A DNA stretch of 64,000 nt from the NCBI GenBank assembly GCA_036244855.1, contig BQKZ01000074.1, positions 87,371 to 151,370 on the forward strand, in the 5' to 3' direction. Shown piece by piece: positions 38,301-52,824 of the stretch. The position numbers and the translations under genes were made by a program. How positions within the stretch are numbered: the first letter of the stretch is position 1; every line of letters starts with the position of its first letter. Source of the DNA: Temnopleurus reevesii (lineage: Eukaryota > Echinodermata > Echinoidea > Temnopleuroida > Temnopleuridae). A model generated the notes under the pieces. It searched no databases, was not told where the DNA came from, and saw nothing but the letters and a program-made list of their open reading frames with translations.

Positions 38301-41300
38301 CGCATTCAAATGTGTTATTTGTGTTCTATGTAACTACAGGTGTATCAATGGGATGTGACTCTATTTGAATTCATAATGGGGTTTTGCAACAGCCCCAAGC
38401 TTAGCCCGAAATAGCCAGATATAAATAAAAAGGTGAGCTGAGAAAACAGACTTGGAGCAATAGGCTGTATAGGTACTATTTTGTGAATGGTGTCCTCGTA
38501 AATCAAAGAATCTTTTTTCTTTAATGAGAAATGTATATTCTTATGACTAACATCTTTCATGCATGGCAGAACTAGTGAATTCAGTTGGTCTACCATTGTA
38601 CAAATTTCTCCTTAAAAAGGCAAAGAAATCATTTTAACTGGCTATATGGACCCAGTCAATGTATGAAAATTCTTTGAAACAAGATCTGATTGATTGTCTC
38701 AGAGTATTGCTAAAAAGCACATCACCCCATTCAGAATATAAAAGCTACATAATTAGGAGCTTCTGTCAAGGCATATACCCATCCCATTCTTGAAACAGAT
38801 AGGACATCACTAGGTTTTAAAATACTTATCAATGATAGCTGACCTCGACATATCGCATCTCGCCAATCGTATCCCATTCACTGGGCTATATTTCATTTCA
38901 AATAATTCATGTAACAGACTTGCGGTCTTTACCCCATTGCTGGGTAGAGCGAGAAGGGGCAATGGTATAACATGTAGGTCAATATTGACTAAGGGTGGAG
39001 GAAGGCAAAATGGTTTGTACAACCTAGAGCGGGAAAATGGGCCAGTATTGATTCAAAGAAAGTTGATAGTTTCCTATCGCATCATACTGATGATCGTTGA
39101 TGTGATGAAGGTTATAGAAATGGTGAATGGGTCTTTTATATCATGTAGTTTGAATTAAAATACATTCAATTCATGTGGCAAAAATGGACAGCTGAAAAAG
39201 CTGAATATACATGCAAATGGTACCAAATATAAATTTGTTGGCCAATTGAATCATAACCCAGGTCCAAGTCATTGTCATTTCAACTTTCGATTAGAATATG
39301 GAATATGGGCCATTGACTTGAATCTTCAATGAACTGGGGTCTCATATGTCAGTCATTATGTTAGGATTAACAATGTTTCTTACTGCTTTCTTAGTTGCCA
39401 TAGCATGCATTGTTCTCAACAGGATTGGATAATCTAGATAAATTTGCCACCCTTACCATCTTTTTTTCAATTACAGTTTCACCATAGACCTAGTAATGTT
39501 TGTCCACTGTTTCATACCTTTTGTACTTGTGACCACAACTCAAGAATTACAATAAGCTAAGGAATGGTGCGAAGTACACATAAAGGATGGGCTATACTGC
39601 ATCCCTTATAATGGATGGAGGACAATATTTGTTGGGTTATTGTCTCTAATCGAAAAATGTCTTCATTGTTCCGAAGGAATTGATCACTGGTGTCTTTTCA
39701 CCTGATGGAGGGAAGTGTTTAGATTTCTGATTTATATAACTTTTATATAGAGCAGATGGGGCATTGATACCCCTTCTTTAGGAGCAAGACTGGGAATTAG
39801 GGGTAACAAAAGGGGCGAAGAATGGTGTGGGGGTAAATCAAAAGGGGGGCTTAAGGAGGGATGGGTGGGATGAATAGGTGGGTGAATGGAACGGAGACAG
39901 AGAACCAGTCATGAATGCAAGGCAGTAGCTGTTAAACTGCTGAAGTATATAGGCCTAAGATTAGTGGTGGCCATTTTGGATTACTGGTGGCCATTTTATA
40001 TTAGCAGTGGCTACTTTATTTTCCTAGTGGTCATTTCCTATCATTGTGATTGGAGCCAAGTGATGTTAGGATGGGTCCAGCCAGCATTGTTATAGGGGAT
40101 TGTGGCAGATTAACCTGATCAATTGTCTCAATTTCACATAGGCTTGATAAGAAAATGCAATTAGCACATCAAATTAATGAGATCCTTGACATAACCCCTA
40201 TGTAAGTTTCAAGTATATCGTTCACACTAATCACCAATTTAAAGATCCAATTTCCTGTCATTTTGCAAGACCTAAATCTTGCAAACGCTTTTAATACTTT
40301 CCAAACAGAAATGAAAATATGAAGTCTACAGAAATTGAAAAATAAGTTATCTTGGGCAAAAATTTGAACATTATAATCAAAGGATCTTTGCACATCTGAC
40401 ATTGCAGCAGCGAAACTTCCAATGTACGGGAGAGTCTGCAATCTTGCCCTCTGTGACCTATGACAACTTTCAACACCTGCTCTTGGATAAGCAGCTACAT
40501 TTTCAGCCAAGAATCACAGATGATTCACCATCCCTTTTGATTGACAAACTTTGCCATACCCACCCCGAGTTAGCTAAATTACCCCTCCTGTCCCTTCCTT
40601 CCCTCCCTGAGCCCTTCTTCATGTATGCTCTTCATTAATAATAGCTAAACATTCATTTTCCTGAACCCATCTACCTGCACGACTTTAGTACTGTAGTGGG
40701 AAAATTCCCTCCACGCTAAGTTGCAAAGTGTTGTCAGAGAGCAAAAGCAAAGATTTTTTGGCGATACATAGATGAGTAAGAAAAGGTTGGTCTGCTTGTC
40801 AGTCTATGTAAAGTCTAGGAATTTTGACTGTTAACAAGGGAACTGAATGAACACCACTGTTTGAGATGGTGCAGCTTTCAGTTTCAAACATTCAAGTAAT
40901 ATCTCTTGTCATCCTGCTAGTTTCGTCCATCTGTCCCCATCCCATCGTCCTTAGTATCCCATCATCCCCTCATGTTCTTTTTTTCTCGAGGCAAGAAGGG
41001 TACTAATCCTGAACATAATCTAATCCATTCCTACCCTACCCCTCCATCAGACTCCCAAGGGGAGTAACATTTACAATGTTTCACTTCTTTGTCAGAATTA
41101 ACAAACAAACAAACTTTGAGCCCTTTTCGCACCCTTTAATCTAGCAAATAATGCATGGTTTAATCTAAAAATCAATACCTCTTTTTATCTTGTGATGAAA
41201 AAGGCAAACCTTATAAATCTGTCTGGGGAGGTTTTTGTTAAGCCCTGAAACATTACAAGAGGAAAATGAGGGGGGAAGTAAGGCACCTGTGTGTTTTCAC

Positions 41301-44300
41301 CGTATAATTTTAGCGCTTTTCCTGCTTTCATGTTTACCTTTTTCGGCAAGTAAATTTCATGTAATTGCTTTGGACATATTTTGCCCGCTAGAGCTTCCTA
41401 TGTAATTACAGAGTTGGAGCAAAAAATGGTGTACATGTATGTCTTAATTCAATGAGGAAAGTTGTAGGGACTTTAATTTATATTAGATTGAAAATTGTAC
41501 AAGCTTTATGATAATGTGTGAAGCTTCATGGTTTTATCTCCACTTCAAATTGCATATTAAACCGTCCATCACAATTTGAATTATAAAGCCAAGATAGTGA
41601 ATTGATGAAGTAACTGATTTTTGTAAATCACCTTGTTGGGTCTCATAAACATCCAATCGACATTATCCTTCAACCAGATTTCAACAAAATCAGATAATTT
41701 GCAGCCACTTTCTAATCACTTTCGACCATTGTTGTAATTCTCGACACAACCTTCAAAGTCTGAGGACTGTTTTGGTCCACAATGTGCATTTCTTCAACTA
41801 AAAATATTCAAATTGTTCGGCTTGCTTTCAGGTGACATGTCCGTCTTTGTTCATTTTTTCCTCCTTCTACAAAAATCTGATCTTTGTGTGGGATCTTCTT
41901 TATGTGGTTTCCTTGAGACTTCGAGTAAATATGTGAAACACAGCGAGATCTTTATGGCAGCCATCTTTGTTTGTCTCTGTGGTAAATTGGACCTCTGGTT
42001 TGAAAGACTGCCCTGTCTGATCTGTCAATATGATAACAGTCTGACTTCAATATAACCTACAGAATAACCTAGTGAACTTCTTTGACTATTACCACACCCC
42101 CTTAAATTTTCAAAAGAAAATAAGAAATGTTTGCAACATAGGGCTACACAGAAATGTTCAGCAGAGTTCATGTACATGTAGAATCACATGTACCAACATT
42201 TATCTAGATGAACAAATCGCTCCATCCTCTTAGGGCAGGAGTTGCTTCAGAGGACACCAAACCACAAAACCACCCCATGATAGAAAATCATCGAAACCAT
42301 GGATACCCCGAGGCTCCGCCTTTGTTTCTCTAAGCTTCTCATCTGTGTGACAATTCATGTGATGGCCCAACGCTTTGTCAGAAACTGATGAGGGATTATA
42401 GATAACTACGCGGATAGAAAAAGTGTCTACTTCCTTACCAAAATACATGTGATTTGGTAAATGCTAATCTCCATCTTTTAAATAAACCTTGCTATGGCAG
42501 ACTTGCGAGTATACTAGAATCTACCTCTCCAAACACTAACAGGGGAGGGCAATGAAATAAAGGGTGCAAAATAATCAGATGACACCGATTGCAAAGCAAT
42601 TGAAGTTGACCTTTCTAATGATGCAAAACTATCAACTATTGTGATTTCACAATCATATTTTGAAGCCTATTGACCATACTTCCTCTGTAACCTTTCACCC
42701 CCCAACCTATTCCCCATGTAATTCTGTTGTAACACATCTAACAAAACACTGAATTTTCATACTGTACGATTATCTGTCCACCTAAGTACGATCAAAGACT
42801 TAATTGGCATAAGAACTCAATTTCAGTAAAAGTGAATACGGATATATGACGTAAAATGACCCAACATAATCTTAAAATTTGTGTACCATAATTATGCAAA
42901 ATAGTCTATCAAATTGAATTTATATTGTTTTTATCAAAATTCACACGTTTCCTATGAAGTGCCAAACACAATAGTATACCTAAATTGTTCTTCCTTTCCA
43001 ATTCCATTATGAACTGTATATCAAAATACCATATGGCCCAGAGAAACTAAATCACAAAAAATGGATCACACAGTAGTGCTTACAAGCGTTAAACGTGACA
43101 ATAACTTCACGCTAATATGGGCATCACCCTTATCTGATTGGCACGACCTACAAAACAAAGCAAAATAATCGACACAAAAGGTCGGCTCAATAAGTAAAAA
43201 TAGCAAAGGATTCCCATCCCAGCATTTCAACTTCAAAATTCTCACAGCTTTTTAGAGTGGGTGTATGTAATTCTCTCATTCTAAGCAACGGTTTAGCCTC
43301 ATGCTGGCATATTTTCACTCTTTTCATCTTTTTTTTATATTTTACGTTGACTGAGCAAAGATTTTGATGCTACACCTGTCGCATACTTCATGCTCCAGTC
43401 AGAAAAGCGGCCGTGAACTTTATGTGGCTCGCTAAAATGGCAACCTAGGTGAGAGACAAGGAAATAAGGACGAAACTCGGTCCTTCTAACTGACATGTCC
43501 GCTGTTCTATCAAGATGACTTAGACCTCGTCATTTCTGACGAGAAGGATAATTTCTAAACCCTCTACAAGTTCCTATAAGAACATTACGAAGGCGCTGTT
43601 GCTCCGTCTTTCAAGAACTCCATACAGTTTATGCGATATGGGGTCCAAGATTAAGAATGTGACAAAAACTATGCGAACTTTGCTCTTAGGCAATGTTCCC
43701 CCGCTTCCTACTTCTTATCCACTCTCCTTGAAAAACGATTCATTATTAAATGTCGTAGTTTACTTAGCGTTCGAGCGATCTTTAGAAATTTGGACAAGCT
43801 TGTCAAAGCACGGTGTAATCCTAAACGCCCTTCATCAATTGTGTTTCTGTATATATAGCCGTTAGGTGACTTGGGTCATATTACGAGAAACTAAAGAATA
43901 ATCTACATAGAAGTCTCTCGCAAGGGAAAATTATTTTGAACATCTATGGCCATGTGAGTAAAAACACTGAATTTGTTAATGGTCACAATGCTCCGTATTT
44001 GTGCATCATTTTCCGAACAACCAAGGTACTACTTCTGTTTGTTCATTCACAAAAGTGCATGAATATAGATTTTATCGCTCCGTTCTATTGGTTTTTTTGC
44101 AATATAAATACTCTTCACTTCAAGTACACATGAGCCCTATCATAAAGGCAACAGACCTATGACAATCTGGATTTATCATAGAAGCGCTAGCAGTGCATTA
44201 CATACAGGACTGTACCTCCCTGAAAGCTGAAGATAATCATCTAAATCCTTCCATTTCATCTAAACTATCGCAGCTATTTCCACCCCAATCATATTCCATA

Positions 44301-45334
44301 ATTACTTTAGTTCTTCCCTAACTATATTTAAAGCATGACTGTAATGGAGCTTAATCCACAGAAACTAAACGATCAAGCCTTTTGTTGGTTAACCTTGACC
44401 AAACTGAAATATAATTGTATTTCTTTCAAGCTGTAAGCAGGTGACCCTTTGCCATATTTGAAATATCATTATTCTTGAAGGCTCAACTTAGAGCTATGAT
44501 GTCTCAAATTATGCCATTATAACGGAGTTTGACCAAACAGCGCTGGGGTATATTGCCTTGATCTGCACAAACCCAACAAAAACCAAGGGGTTTGGGGAAC
44601 GATTTTAAAGCACTAATGATGATAAAGCACCACTAGCCTCAAACAGTCAATGAAACAAATGCATTGGATTCAGATGCATTTATCAATCAAATAGTCTGCA
44701 TAATATCATCAAATTCTAAGCTACTCTAATCGATCTTGTTGAATAAGCTCTGTCTCTAGTCTGCACAAACTTATTTTTTCCTTCTACCAGTCATTTTATA
44801 ATAGACCTATATGTATTCTATACAGAAGCATGTAAACTGCATCGTTTTGGGTACCTTTACTTCAAATTTGGTGATTAACAAATAAAACGCAATCTGCAAA
44901 ATATTTAGGCTACATCCCCAAGAATAAAGCCAGGCACAAGGCAATCGACTTCCTACATGAAATGGCAGTTGATTGTCAATGTACGCATTCTGAAGGGTCT
45001 AGTTCAAGTACCATTTCCCATTATTCAAAACACAAATACCTCTCCTTAAATACCCACTCTACGTTGATTCATTAGACCAACTTTAGTTTGGGACCTATTC
45101 ATTGACCCAGCATGTATCCCTTATTGGTTTCAGCATGGTTCCAACATAGCCCAAACAATAGGACTAGACCGAATCAATAGAACCAGACTAGGTAAAGCTG
45201 GCTCATGAAGTTCAATACAACACAAACATTGAATAAGGACAAAAAAGGAGATAGACATAGACTCACATACTTGTGAGGAGAAGATTAGGTAGTGGTATAC
45301 AATAAAGGACAAAATGAAGTGGCTAAATGTTAAA
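35328..45334 (+). repeat. 10-kb near-identical block, copy B
   Basis: The direct counterpart of 7996-18045, embedded in continuous sequence with no Ns at its edges. That makes it the better candidate for the true genomic location. It runs from CATAGAGAAAGTTCAG at the left to GGCTAAATGTTAAA at the right. The flanking sequence on either side does not resemble the flanks of copy A. It is non-coding throughout as far as I can see. Confidence 0.9.
39965..40044 (+). repeat. 4 x 20 bp tandem repeat (GTGGCCATTTT type), copy B
   Basis: The same four 20-base units as at 12661-12740, identical in the units themselves. The array therefore predates the split of the two 10-kb copies. Confidence 0.75.
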
Positions 45335-46924
45335 CTTGCTTTTTGGACAAACTGGCTCTTGAAATATTGATTGATTTCCTCTTAGATCCTATAAGAATCT
45401 GAACTTCTTTCTTTCCCATGAAGTGCAAAGTACTCAGAATGGTTCCTATCTATAATGCCAAAACTATTCAAACTAAGTAATATTCTGATTAAGTCATTAA
45501 CATCTCTGCCCAATTTGGATTATTTAGCAAACATACGGATTGGTAGCTACTTATGAGAGAAGGACATTGCAAGAACAAGTGGACATTGAAAATCTAACAA
45601 CTTTTTCCAAAGGTTTGAAATCATCAACTTGATAATTCCACCGATAACGAAAAAACCATTAGCCATGAAGCTGGACACTTTTGGTCAGAATATTTGCACA
45701 GAACCCTTATTTGCGATTCTTGCAATGTTATTTCCCTCCTCAAACCTTATGACGTCAACTAACAGCAAGAAATCAGTAACACTCCAAACAAGAAAGTCTA
45801 TCTGAAGAAGTTATCGCAGAAGTCTGGCATAATATCCCACTTCAGTTATTTATAGACCCCCTTCCTTGACAGACAGATGCAAATTTCAAGGGGTTCGTTT
45901 AAATAAGTGTTGGGTAAATTACATCTCGGGATGTTGCAGTAAGAAAAAGGGAGAAGAGATCGATTTAATCTGAATGGTACGGGTAAAGAATATGTCACAT
46001 TATCATGCACAAAGGCCCCATTTCGTCAGCTTCAGACTAACATTGACAGAACTTCTTGGGTAATATTTGCTCAAGTAGAATGAAAAAGAACAGTCTTGCA
46101 CAGAGAGAGGCTACCACTTATATCATTCAATCATGTAAAAAGTTTGTTTTATCACACCCCTCCAAGGGAATAAAGTTAAATCAAATGGGCATTCGTCACA
46201 TATGCCATCGCGACCTTAGAGTAAAAGATATTTCTCAAAGACCCATAATCTATAGACTGTACTTTTTACTTATTAAAACTCTCCTAAACCTTTCATTTTA
46301 AAGTAGCTCTCTGGATGCTTTTTACCCTTAACACTCACAACTTATTATAATGCAAAGCTTGATTGTCACAAATGCTAATTTGAAAGTTGTGAATTTATTT
46401 GAGAGTTGTGAATTCATTATTTCCCTTCCAAGCACAAATGAATTCATCATCCTTTGACAGATACAGGTCCCAATCCTTTCTTACGTAACCTGGGCCTAAA
46501 GCAAATCCATCCCGTTCAAAGCCAAGAACTGTACTTCATTATTCTTTTTCCTTTCTTGTGACAATACTCGAGTTCCTCCAATCAAACAAAGTAGAGATTT
46601 TCAAACCAATGAATGGAGGCACAAGAGCTTCACATAGCCATGTGAAGTGAACACAGAAGGAGGAGTAAGGACAATAAATGGTTGGTTTGAGGGGGATTTT
46701 ATCCCTCTAAGTGGGTTCCATCTTTGGCAATGCCATTTTAAGTCCAATAACAAACACTTGATGGTTTAAGATTTGGCCAGTTTGTTGACCAAAAGCAGGT
46801 AATTGAAATTTTAGGTAAAATTTGATGGGTTCCAAATTCTCTTAGATGTTGGGAAAGGGGCTTGGAGAAAATGAAGTTTGTCAAAACTGTTTTGTCAACC
46901 AGATAAAAACCAGTTGGGCCTGGC

Positions 46925-47157
46925 AATAGGATACTTATGAGATTCAAATTTATGCAAGTCGCTCAACAATACATGGTACTAGTATTCCGTGAAAATATTG
47001 ATCACAAATGCACTACAAAACATGGAATCAACTTTGTATAAATTGCTTGTTGCTATGTCTGAAAGCCTCAAGCATGCTCTCAGGCTGTCAGGAACAACCT
47101 TTGTGCATAAAACATGCATAACATTTGCATCAATTAGTAAACAAATCTTTTTCCTAT
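46925..47157 (-). mobile_element. MITE-like inverted-repeat element, copy 2
   Basis: The reverse complement of this stretch aligns along most of its length with the element at 52597-52824. Shared blocks include GATGCAAAT near one end, CACAAAGGTTGTTC, GACATAGCAACAAG, a TTTTGTAG/ATTGTAG block, GGAATAC and CATAAATTTGAAT near the other end. Its outer ends are AATAGGATACTTAT on the left and a degenerate AGTAAAC...CCTAT on the right, so the terminal inverted repeats are decayed. It has no transposase and would be non-autonomous. Confidence 0.6.
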
Positions 47158-49778
47158 CAATGCCAGGACTTGGAGCTAAAACATTGTTGCGCAAGATATT
47201 TTAATTTTGATTCAGAAATTTCTTGGTGAGCAATGATGGGAGGGTGGTAGATCCATCTTCAACATCCTTCTAACCCTTGACCAAAGAGGCCAAGATGTCC
47301 AAGCCATGTAAAGAGCTCAACTAGACACTTGACCGCTTTCTCAACCAACATATTTACGGACAAACACTTTCTCAAAAGAGCAAGTCATCTTCAGAATAAA
47401 ATGGAGAAAAACCTTAGAAGAGATCGGAGTGAATAGAACAATTGGAAGAAGCCAAATATATGACCCTCTTTGGGAATATTCAAATCACCTAGGGAAACCA
47501 AAAATGGCAAACGTTAAGTTTGTGTAAGTCAAGTTGGTTATACAAGGCCACACAATTACAAGCCTTTGAGCAAAATTCTGATGTTCTCAAACACTTACGG
47601 TCTACAAGTGTTCTCTGCACAGCTTGCCCTTCATTGTGAATTTGCCAATGTAAATCTAATTCATGCAAATCTGGTATGAGTCACGAGATTTATTTATTTT
47701 CACTCAGTCTGGGCCTTCTCTTTCCCTGTCAATTTTCTCCCTTTTTTAATTCGATCTCCACTCCTAGTTCTTAACAAACATACTTTTATTGGGCTTTGGA
47801 AGAGAAGAAAAGCTTTAATTTAGCTCGCTTGTTCACCAGTTTCTTCATCGGATCAATGTAAATAGTGTATGCTCAATAGATTTTCTTGCATCTGATAGTC
47901 TCATCCTCAATATTCAAGAGTCTATTCTTACATTAAATTTCACAGTGCTTTGTACTTCTTCAATGCTTTTTGCTGGTGTAAGCCGAGAAAAAAGGGAACT
48001 TCTAAGAATGGAGCTATTTAAAACATTTGTTGAATTCGTTTAGCTTTTGATTATCATAAAGGATAATATAAAAGTAAAACATGGGTCCATAATACTGCTA
48101 AGTACAACATGAAAGGCAAGAGTAAAGCCATTGATTGTAGGGTATTCACAAAAGGCCGAAGACATTAGACCAACAATAGGAATTCCATCTCATCACCAAT
48201 AAATCAATTCTAATTGCTGTCCGATCCACAATGGCGAGTAAATAAAGCTGACAAACCTTTTTAGACAGCACCGATTATGCAGCAGCTCCCATAACCAACA
48301 AATCAATTTTTTGCTCCCCTGAACATCTTATCACACTCCCTCCTGTCCAATTTTCGAAAACATGATAAAAACAAACATAATTCATATTATCACGGGAACC
48401 GAAACCCCCATCACATACGAGGATGCCGTATTATCGGCCGAGTAAGTTTTTCAGGAATTGGCATGTTTGCCATCACTTGACACCTACGGATAAGTCGTCT
48501 GGACTTTTAATTACCAATTTCCATAGGATCCAATCCGCAAAAACAGCTTATCGTGATCAATTATTCGCTGTAGAAATGCAAGATGGTCTAGACACCACTC
48601 AAAAATTAATTATCAATACTTTCTTCAAATTATTCAGGTGATCTGGCACTATTATTTCGGCTATTCATCGACTAGAAGAGCCATTTCTTGCTTAACGACG
48701 AATTGAAATGGAATAATCAATCGGAAGAGGTAATCAATGAAGCCAATTTACTTCCATAATAGAAAGTTAATAGTTAGTAGAAAGAAGAAGAGTTGATTTG
48801 GAAGAGATGGATTTAAAGAATCGTTATAGGGAAGATAGATCCAAATGACTGAAAGAATTCACTGCTCCCAATCCAATAATTAGACCAATTAACTAATCAA
48901 TGAACTTGTGATCGGAATGGACCAGGCCAAATTGAAAATTGCCACCTGAACAAGAGGAAGAGGAGGTAAATCGAGGTCATTTATACCAAGATCGGATACA
49001 TTTGTCTAGCCAGTAACTCTATGAGCAGTTTCTATTCCAGCCTAGCAACCAGGGGCCAATTACACTCAATGGTCCCAACTATCCTCATACTGCTCAGACA
49101 TCTAAACTTCTTGTGCTAACTTCTTAACATAGACAAAAATGTTAATACGTCCATGTTAACAGGGTAGCGAAAGAAGTTAAAATGACTTGGCAAGAGGAGA
49201 ATAACTTAGACAATTTCGTGCAATTGGTCCCAGGAACAAAAAACTTTGCCAGAACTAATATTCTAGGACAGGATAGAAAGACAGAATTGATCACTCCAAC
49301 CTCCTGGGAACCCTAATCCACTAGTACAATCCTATTCATATCATATTAACCCTCATTAGGCTATTTAAAACTAAATCAATTTGTAACCATTGTACGCTTA
49401 AATCAATATCTAATAGATTGCAATGGCTTGAACTAATCCAGATCTTTGAAAGAACACGAGGGAGATCTAAATTTCCCAGGGAGAGCAAAATTTGACCATA
49501 GAACCCCAAGCTTTATCCAACCCAACATTGCACAAATTTGAAATTATTGATGTTGGAAAAATGTGAATTCAAAATTCCTTGGATATTTCTGCTGCACAGA
49601 CACATAAAATGGCAATGGATCTCCACACGATGTAGATATAAAGATGGGTCAGACAAGGCAAGATGAAAACAAAATTATTTTAGGTTTCAATTTTCAACAT
49701 AAGTTCTATTTACTTAAAACATATTGCAAGGTGAATCAATTGTTCACGATCAGGACTATAATCTATCACTGGAATGTC

Positions 49779-49804
49779 GAATTGGGTTCCAGAATTGGGT
49801 TCCA
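49779..49804 (+). repeat. 2 x 13 bp tandem duplication
   Basis: GAATTGGGTTCCA occurs twice in tandem, followed by a partial third unit (GATTTGGG). Confidence 0.8.
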
Positions 49805-52596
49805 GATTTGGGGCCAAATCAATCATTTTTTTAGGCATTTACGATAGCGGATAACTTCAGAAAAGTCTCCACTGTCTCCAGTCCTCAATACCCATCCTAC
49901 TCAAAATCAGAAAGGAATAGTCGAGGAGAAAGGATAGAGCTTTCTCTGCAAAGTTTTGAAAAGCTTTGGATCGTCAGAGAGCAATGAAAATCAGTCGACT
50001 AGAAAAGCAGCCAAAGCCCAATTCTTTTTCACTTCTCACTTTGGGGAGGTGAACAAAACAAATCCACTCCAAAATCATTTCAGAGTAGCACTTCTCTTTC
50101 TACTTGCAACATTTCAATGAGTTGTTGCTTATCCTGTGGTCGATCCATCAACTTTATGCTACAGTTACTAGCTTTTTTTCCTTTACAAAACAAAACTCTT
50201 TTCAAGGATTAGCATTCGGAATAAGATAGGGCGGGGAATTCTTTCAGTACTTTATCCATCGGTAACACATACGTGTATAAAGGCCTATTGAACGCATCAC
50301 ATAAAAATGTGATTTGAAGAGGAAAAAAAAACTCACTTTTTAAATGAAAGACCCCACGAGAGTACACAGCGACTGGCCATTCCAATCATGAAGGATAAAA
50401 AAAAAAGTCCCATTCACAATTTTTTTAAAAGAAAAGTCTCATATTGATTGGAAGTGCTTATCTTTTTCAAGGCGATTGATGAGATATAATTACGAGATTA
50501 CCTGTTTTGATGTTGGCAAAACAGGAGAAATGAATGATGGCATAACAAAGGACTTTGCAACATGGAGATTGGGCGAATTCTTTAGTCTGAACGCAAATGA
50601 AAGCAAGTCTTCACTGTTTGAAAGGTCTATTTATACTCACCCTTAGCCCACTTTTCCACTTTGAATATTTCTCAAGGAGGGTTAAATTGAACCTCTTTGG
50701 TGATTGCCAAAGTACATAATTAATCCCATTAGACAAAATTGAACATTTTAACTAATCCTCTGATAATCCTCTCTCCCAAATTAACCATGGAATAATTTTC
50801 TGGAAGAAAAATTTCTGTAACTAATGATTTTCTAAACACCTTCCTATCACTTTAACATGTTTCCCAAAGGAAAAAATTCTTACTACTGATTTGCAAATAT
50901 TTTGTACAAAAAGAGCACAATGGAAGTCTCGAAATCTATGCAGAAAAAAACGGCAGCTCGTGAATCTTGCAAAAAATTGCAAAAACGATGGGAGACCACA
51001 GTTTTCAACTGTATCATCACTTAAACAGAGCTCACAAGCCTTCAGAAATTGATCCTCTTACACCAAAGTTGTCATACTTCATCAAAACTCACCGGACAAA
51101 GACAAATGGTCAAAGATCTGCCGATTTATCTTGAATTGCTTTTACAAATAAAAACTGTTAATCTGCTTTTCTTTCTTGTCTAGTGATCAGCCGTAAATCC
51201 CACGGTAAATAGGTCTAGGCTGCTCTGTTTGAGGTTCCCTCTTCCTATCTTGATCCTAGGTTAGACCATATGGCGTCGCGATTATAAATAGCGAAGACGT
51301 TCAGCAAGATGCCGTTTCAAAAGAAAACTAAATATGCTAAACATCGAAAACTATTACGTGGTATTTCCTCTTCTGATCTGATAATCAAATGGGATTGATA
51401 ATCTATTAATTAAAAGCTAGGCATATCGGGAATCTATAGGATGCATTTTACACTTTAAGATTAAGATTTAGTGACAGTGGGGAAGTAATGATCACAAGAA
51501 TTCTATTCTATCCCTCTTTTTTATGCCAACATTTGTCATTCCTATCTTAATCCCTGTATTATGGTGTCCCGGAAGGATTGATTTTCGCACAAAAAGATTT
51601 ATTTGGAATCAATATTTACCTTTCATATCTCGTAGATAATGTGTGGGTTACTAGATTAGGTTTCAGAATTTTGTCAAACGGATTTATTTATTTTTCATTT
51701 TGTCACTATTAAATGATCAGAGCAGCTTGAAAGTCTTTCCCACATGGATGAATAAAATGATTATAACTGCTCGACTCCCAACTTAATCCAGAGTTTAAAA
51801 GCGTAATAGCTTGTTACACTGAAATCAGAACACATTCACAAAGATCAGAGAGGAGAGGGAATGTCTGGTCATAATATATGCGAACAAAAGAAGTTTTGGT
51901 TCTGTGCACACCGATGAACTTGAAATCCTTTCCATTGTGTATGGTTCAATCAGGCATTCAATTCAGCTCAATACCTTACAAAAGTTTCCAAAAGGGAAAG
52001 AAATTAAAAGAAATATTATCCAATGCACTATGGATTTGGTCTCTTGATGACCCCATTTCCCATCACATTTTCTTCTATTTTAAGAGAAAAGGGAGCTATT
52101 GTCAAAACGTATCAATTGGTGCTTCTGGTGTTCAGTTCACTCGGGATAAAAATGAATATCCATAAAAAGGTAACAGGAATAAGAAAAATATTTTGACAGT
52201 GGTATTTGGTATTTTGATATCTTGAATTAATCAATAGATTACTGGTGCATTTTGAATTGCATATTCTGCTCTCAAATTTCTTGGGGAAAATATTTAAGAT
52301 TTTACAAAATTTTAAATCTTACTTAAATCCATTGTCAAATGTGTCTAGTATGTCTTAGGACCAAAACTGCTTTTATATGTTTGAAATGTTCAAATACTTT
52401 TTGTAACTATCAAGTTATCTGCCTGAGTAGGCAACATCTATATAATTTTATGATTTAACCATCAATTAACTTCTCCAATATAAATCTACCACTTTTAACA
52501 CAAAGATGCCACATGTCTCTCAAAAGAAACCAAAATTCACATTGAAGTAGGAAAAATCTATTCTGCAAATTAAGGGAAAAAGTGGATTAAAGATCA

Positions 52597-52824
52597 AATA
52601 GACGGGTTTACTAATAGATGCAAATTTTATGCATACCTCTAACACAAAGGTTGTTCTTGACAACCCCAAAGCTTGCCCGAGGCTTGCCCGACATAGCAAC
52701 AAGTAATGTATGCAAACTGGATTCCAAGTATTGTAGTCTTGTTATTAACCAGTCTTTGGAATACCACGTAACTACGTTTACTTTAACGCACATAAATTTG
52801 AATATATAAGTAAACCCGCCTATT
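52597..52824 (+). mobile_element. MITE-like inverted-repeat element, copy 3 (best preserved)
   Basis: A 228-bp element with matching ends. The left 20 bases (52597-52616, core CGGGTTTACT) are the reverse complement of the right 20 bases (52805-52824, core AGTAAACCCG) at 18 of 20 positions. Its interior is shared with the copies at 46925-47157 (inverted) and 4191-4455 (partial). A TA flanks or forms the outermost TIR bases, so a TA target duplication is possible but not proven. It has no coding capacity. Superfamily not assigned. Confidence 0.68.

Noticed and set aside
7996..45334. Reading the 10-kb pair as a true segmental duplication
   Set aside because: Not excluded, but the exact coincidence of copy A's ends with single-N gaps and the allele-like patchy divergence make a misplaced haplotype contig more likely.
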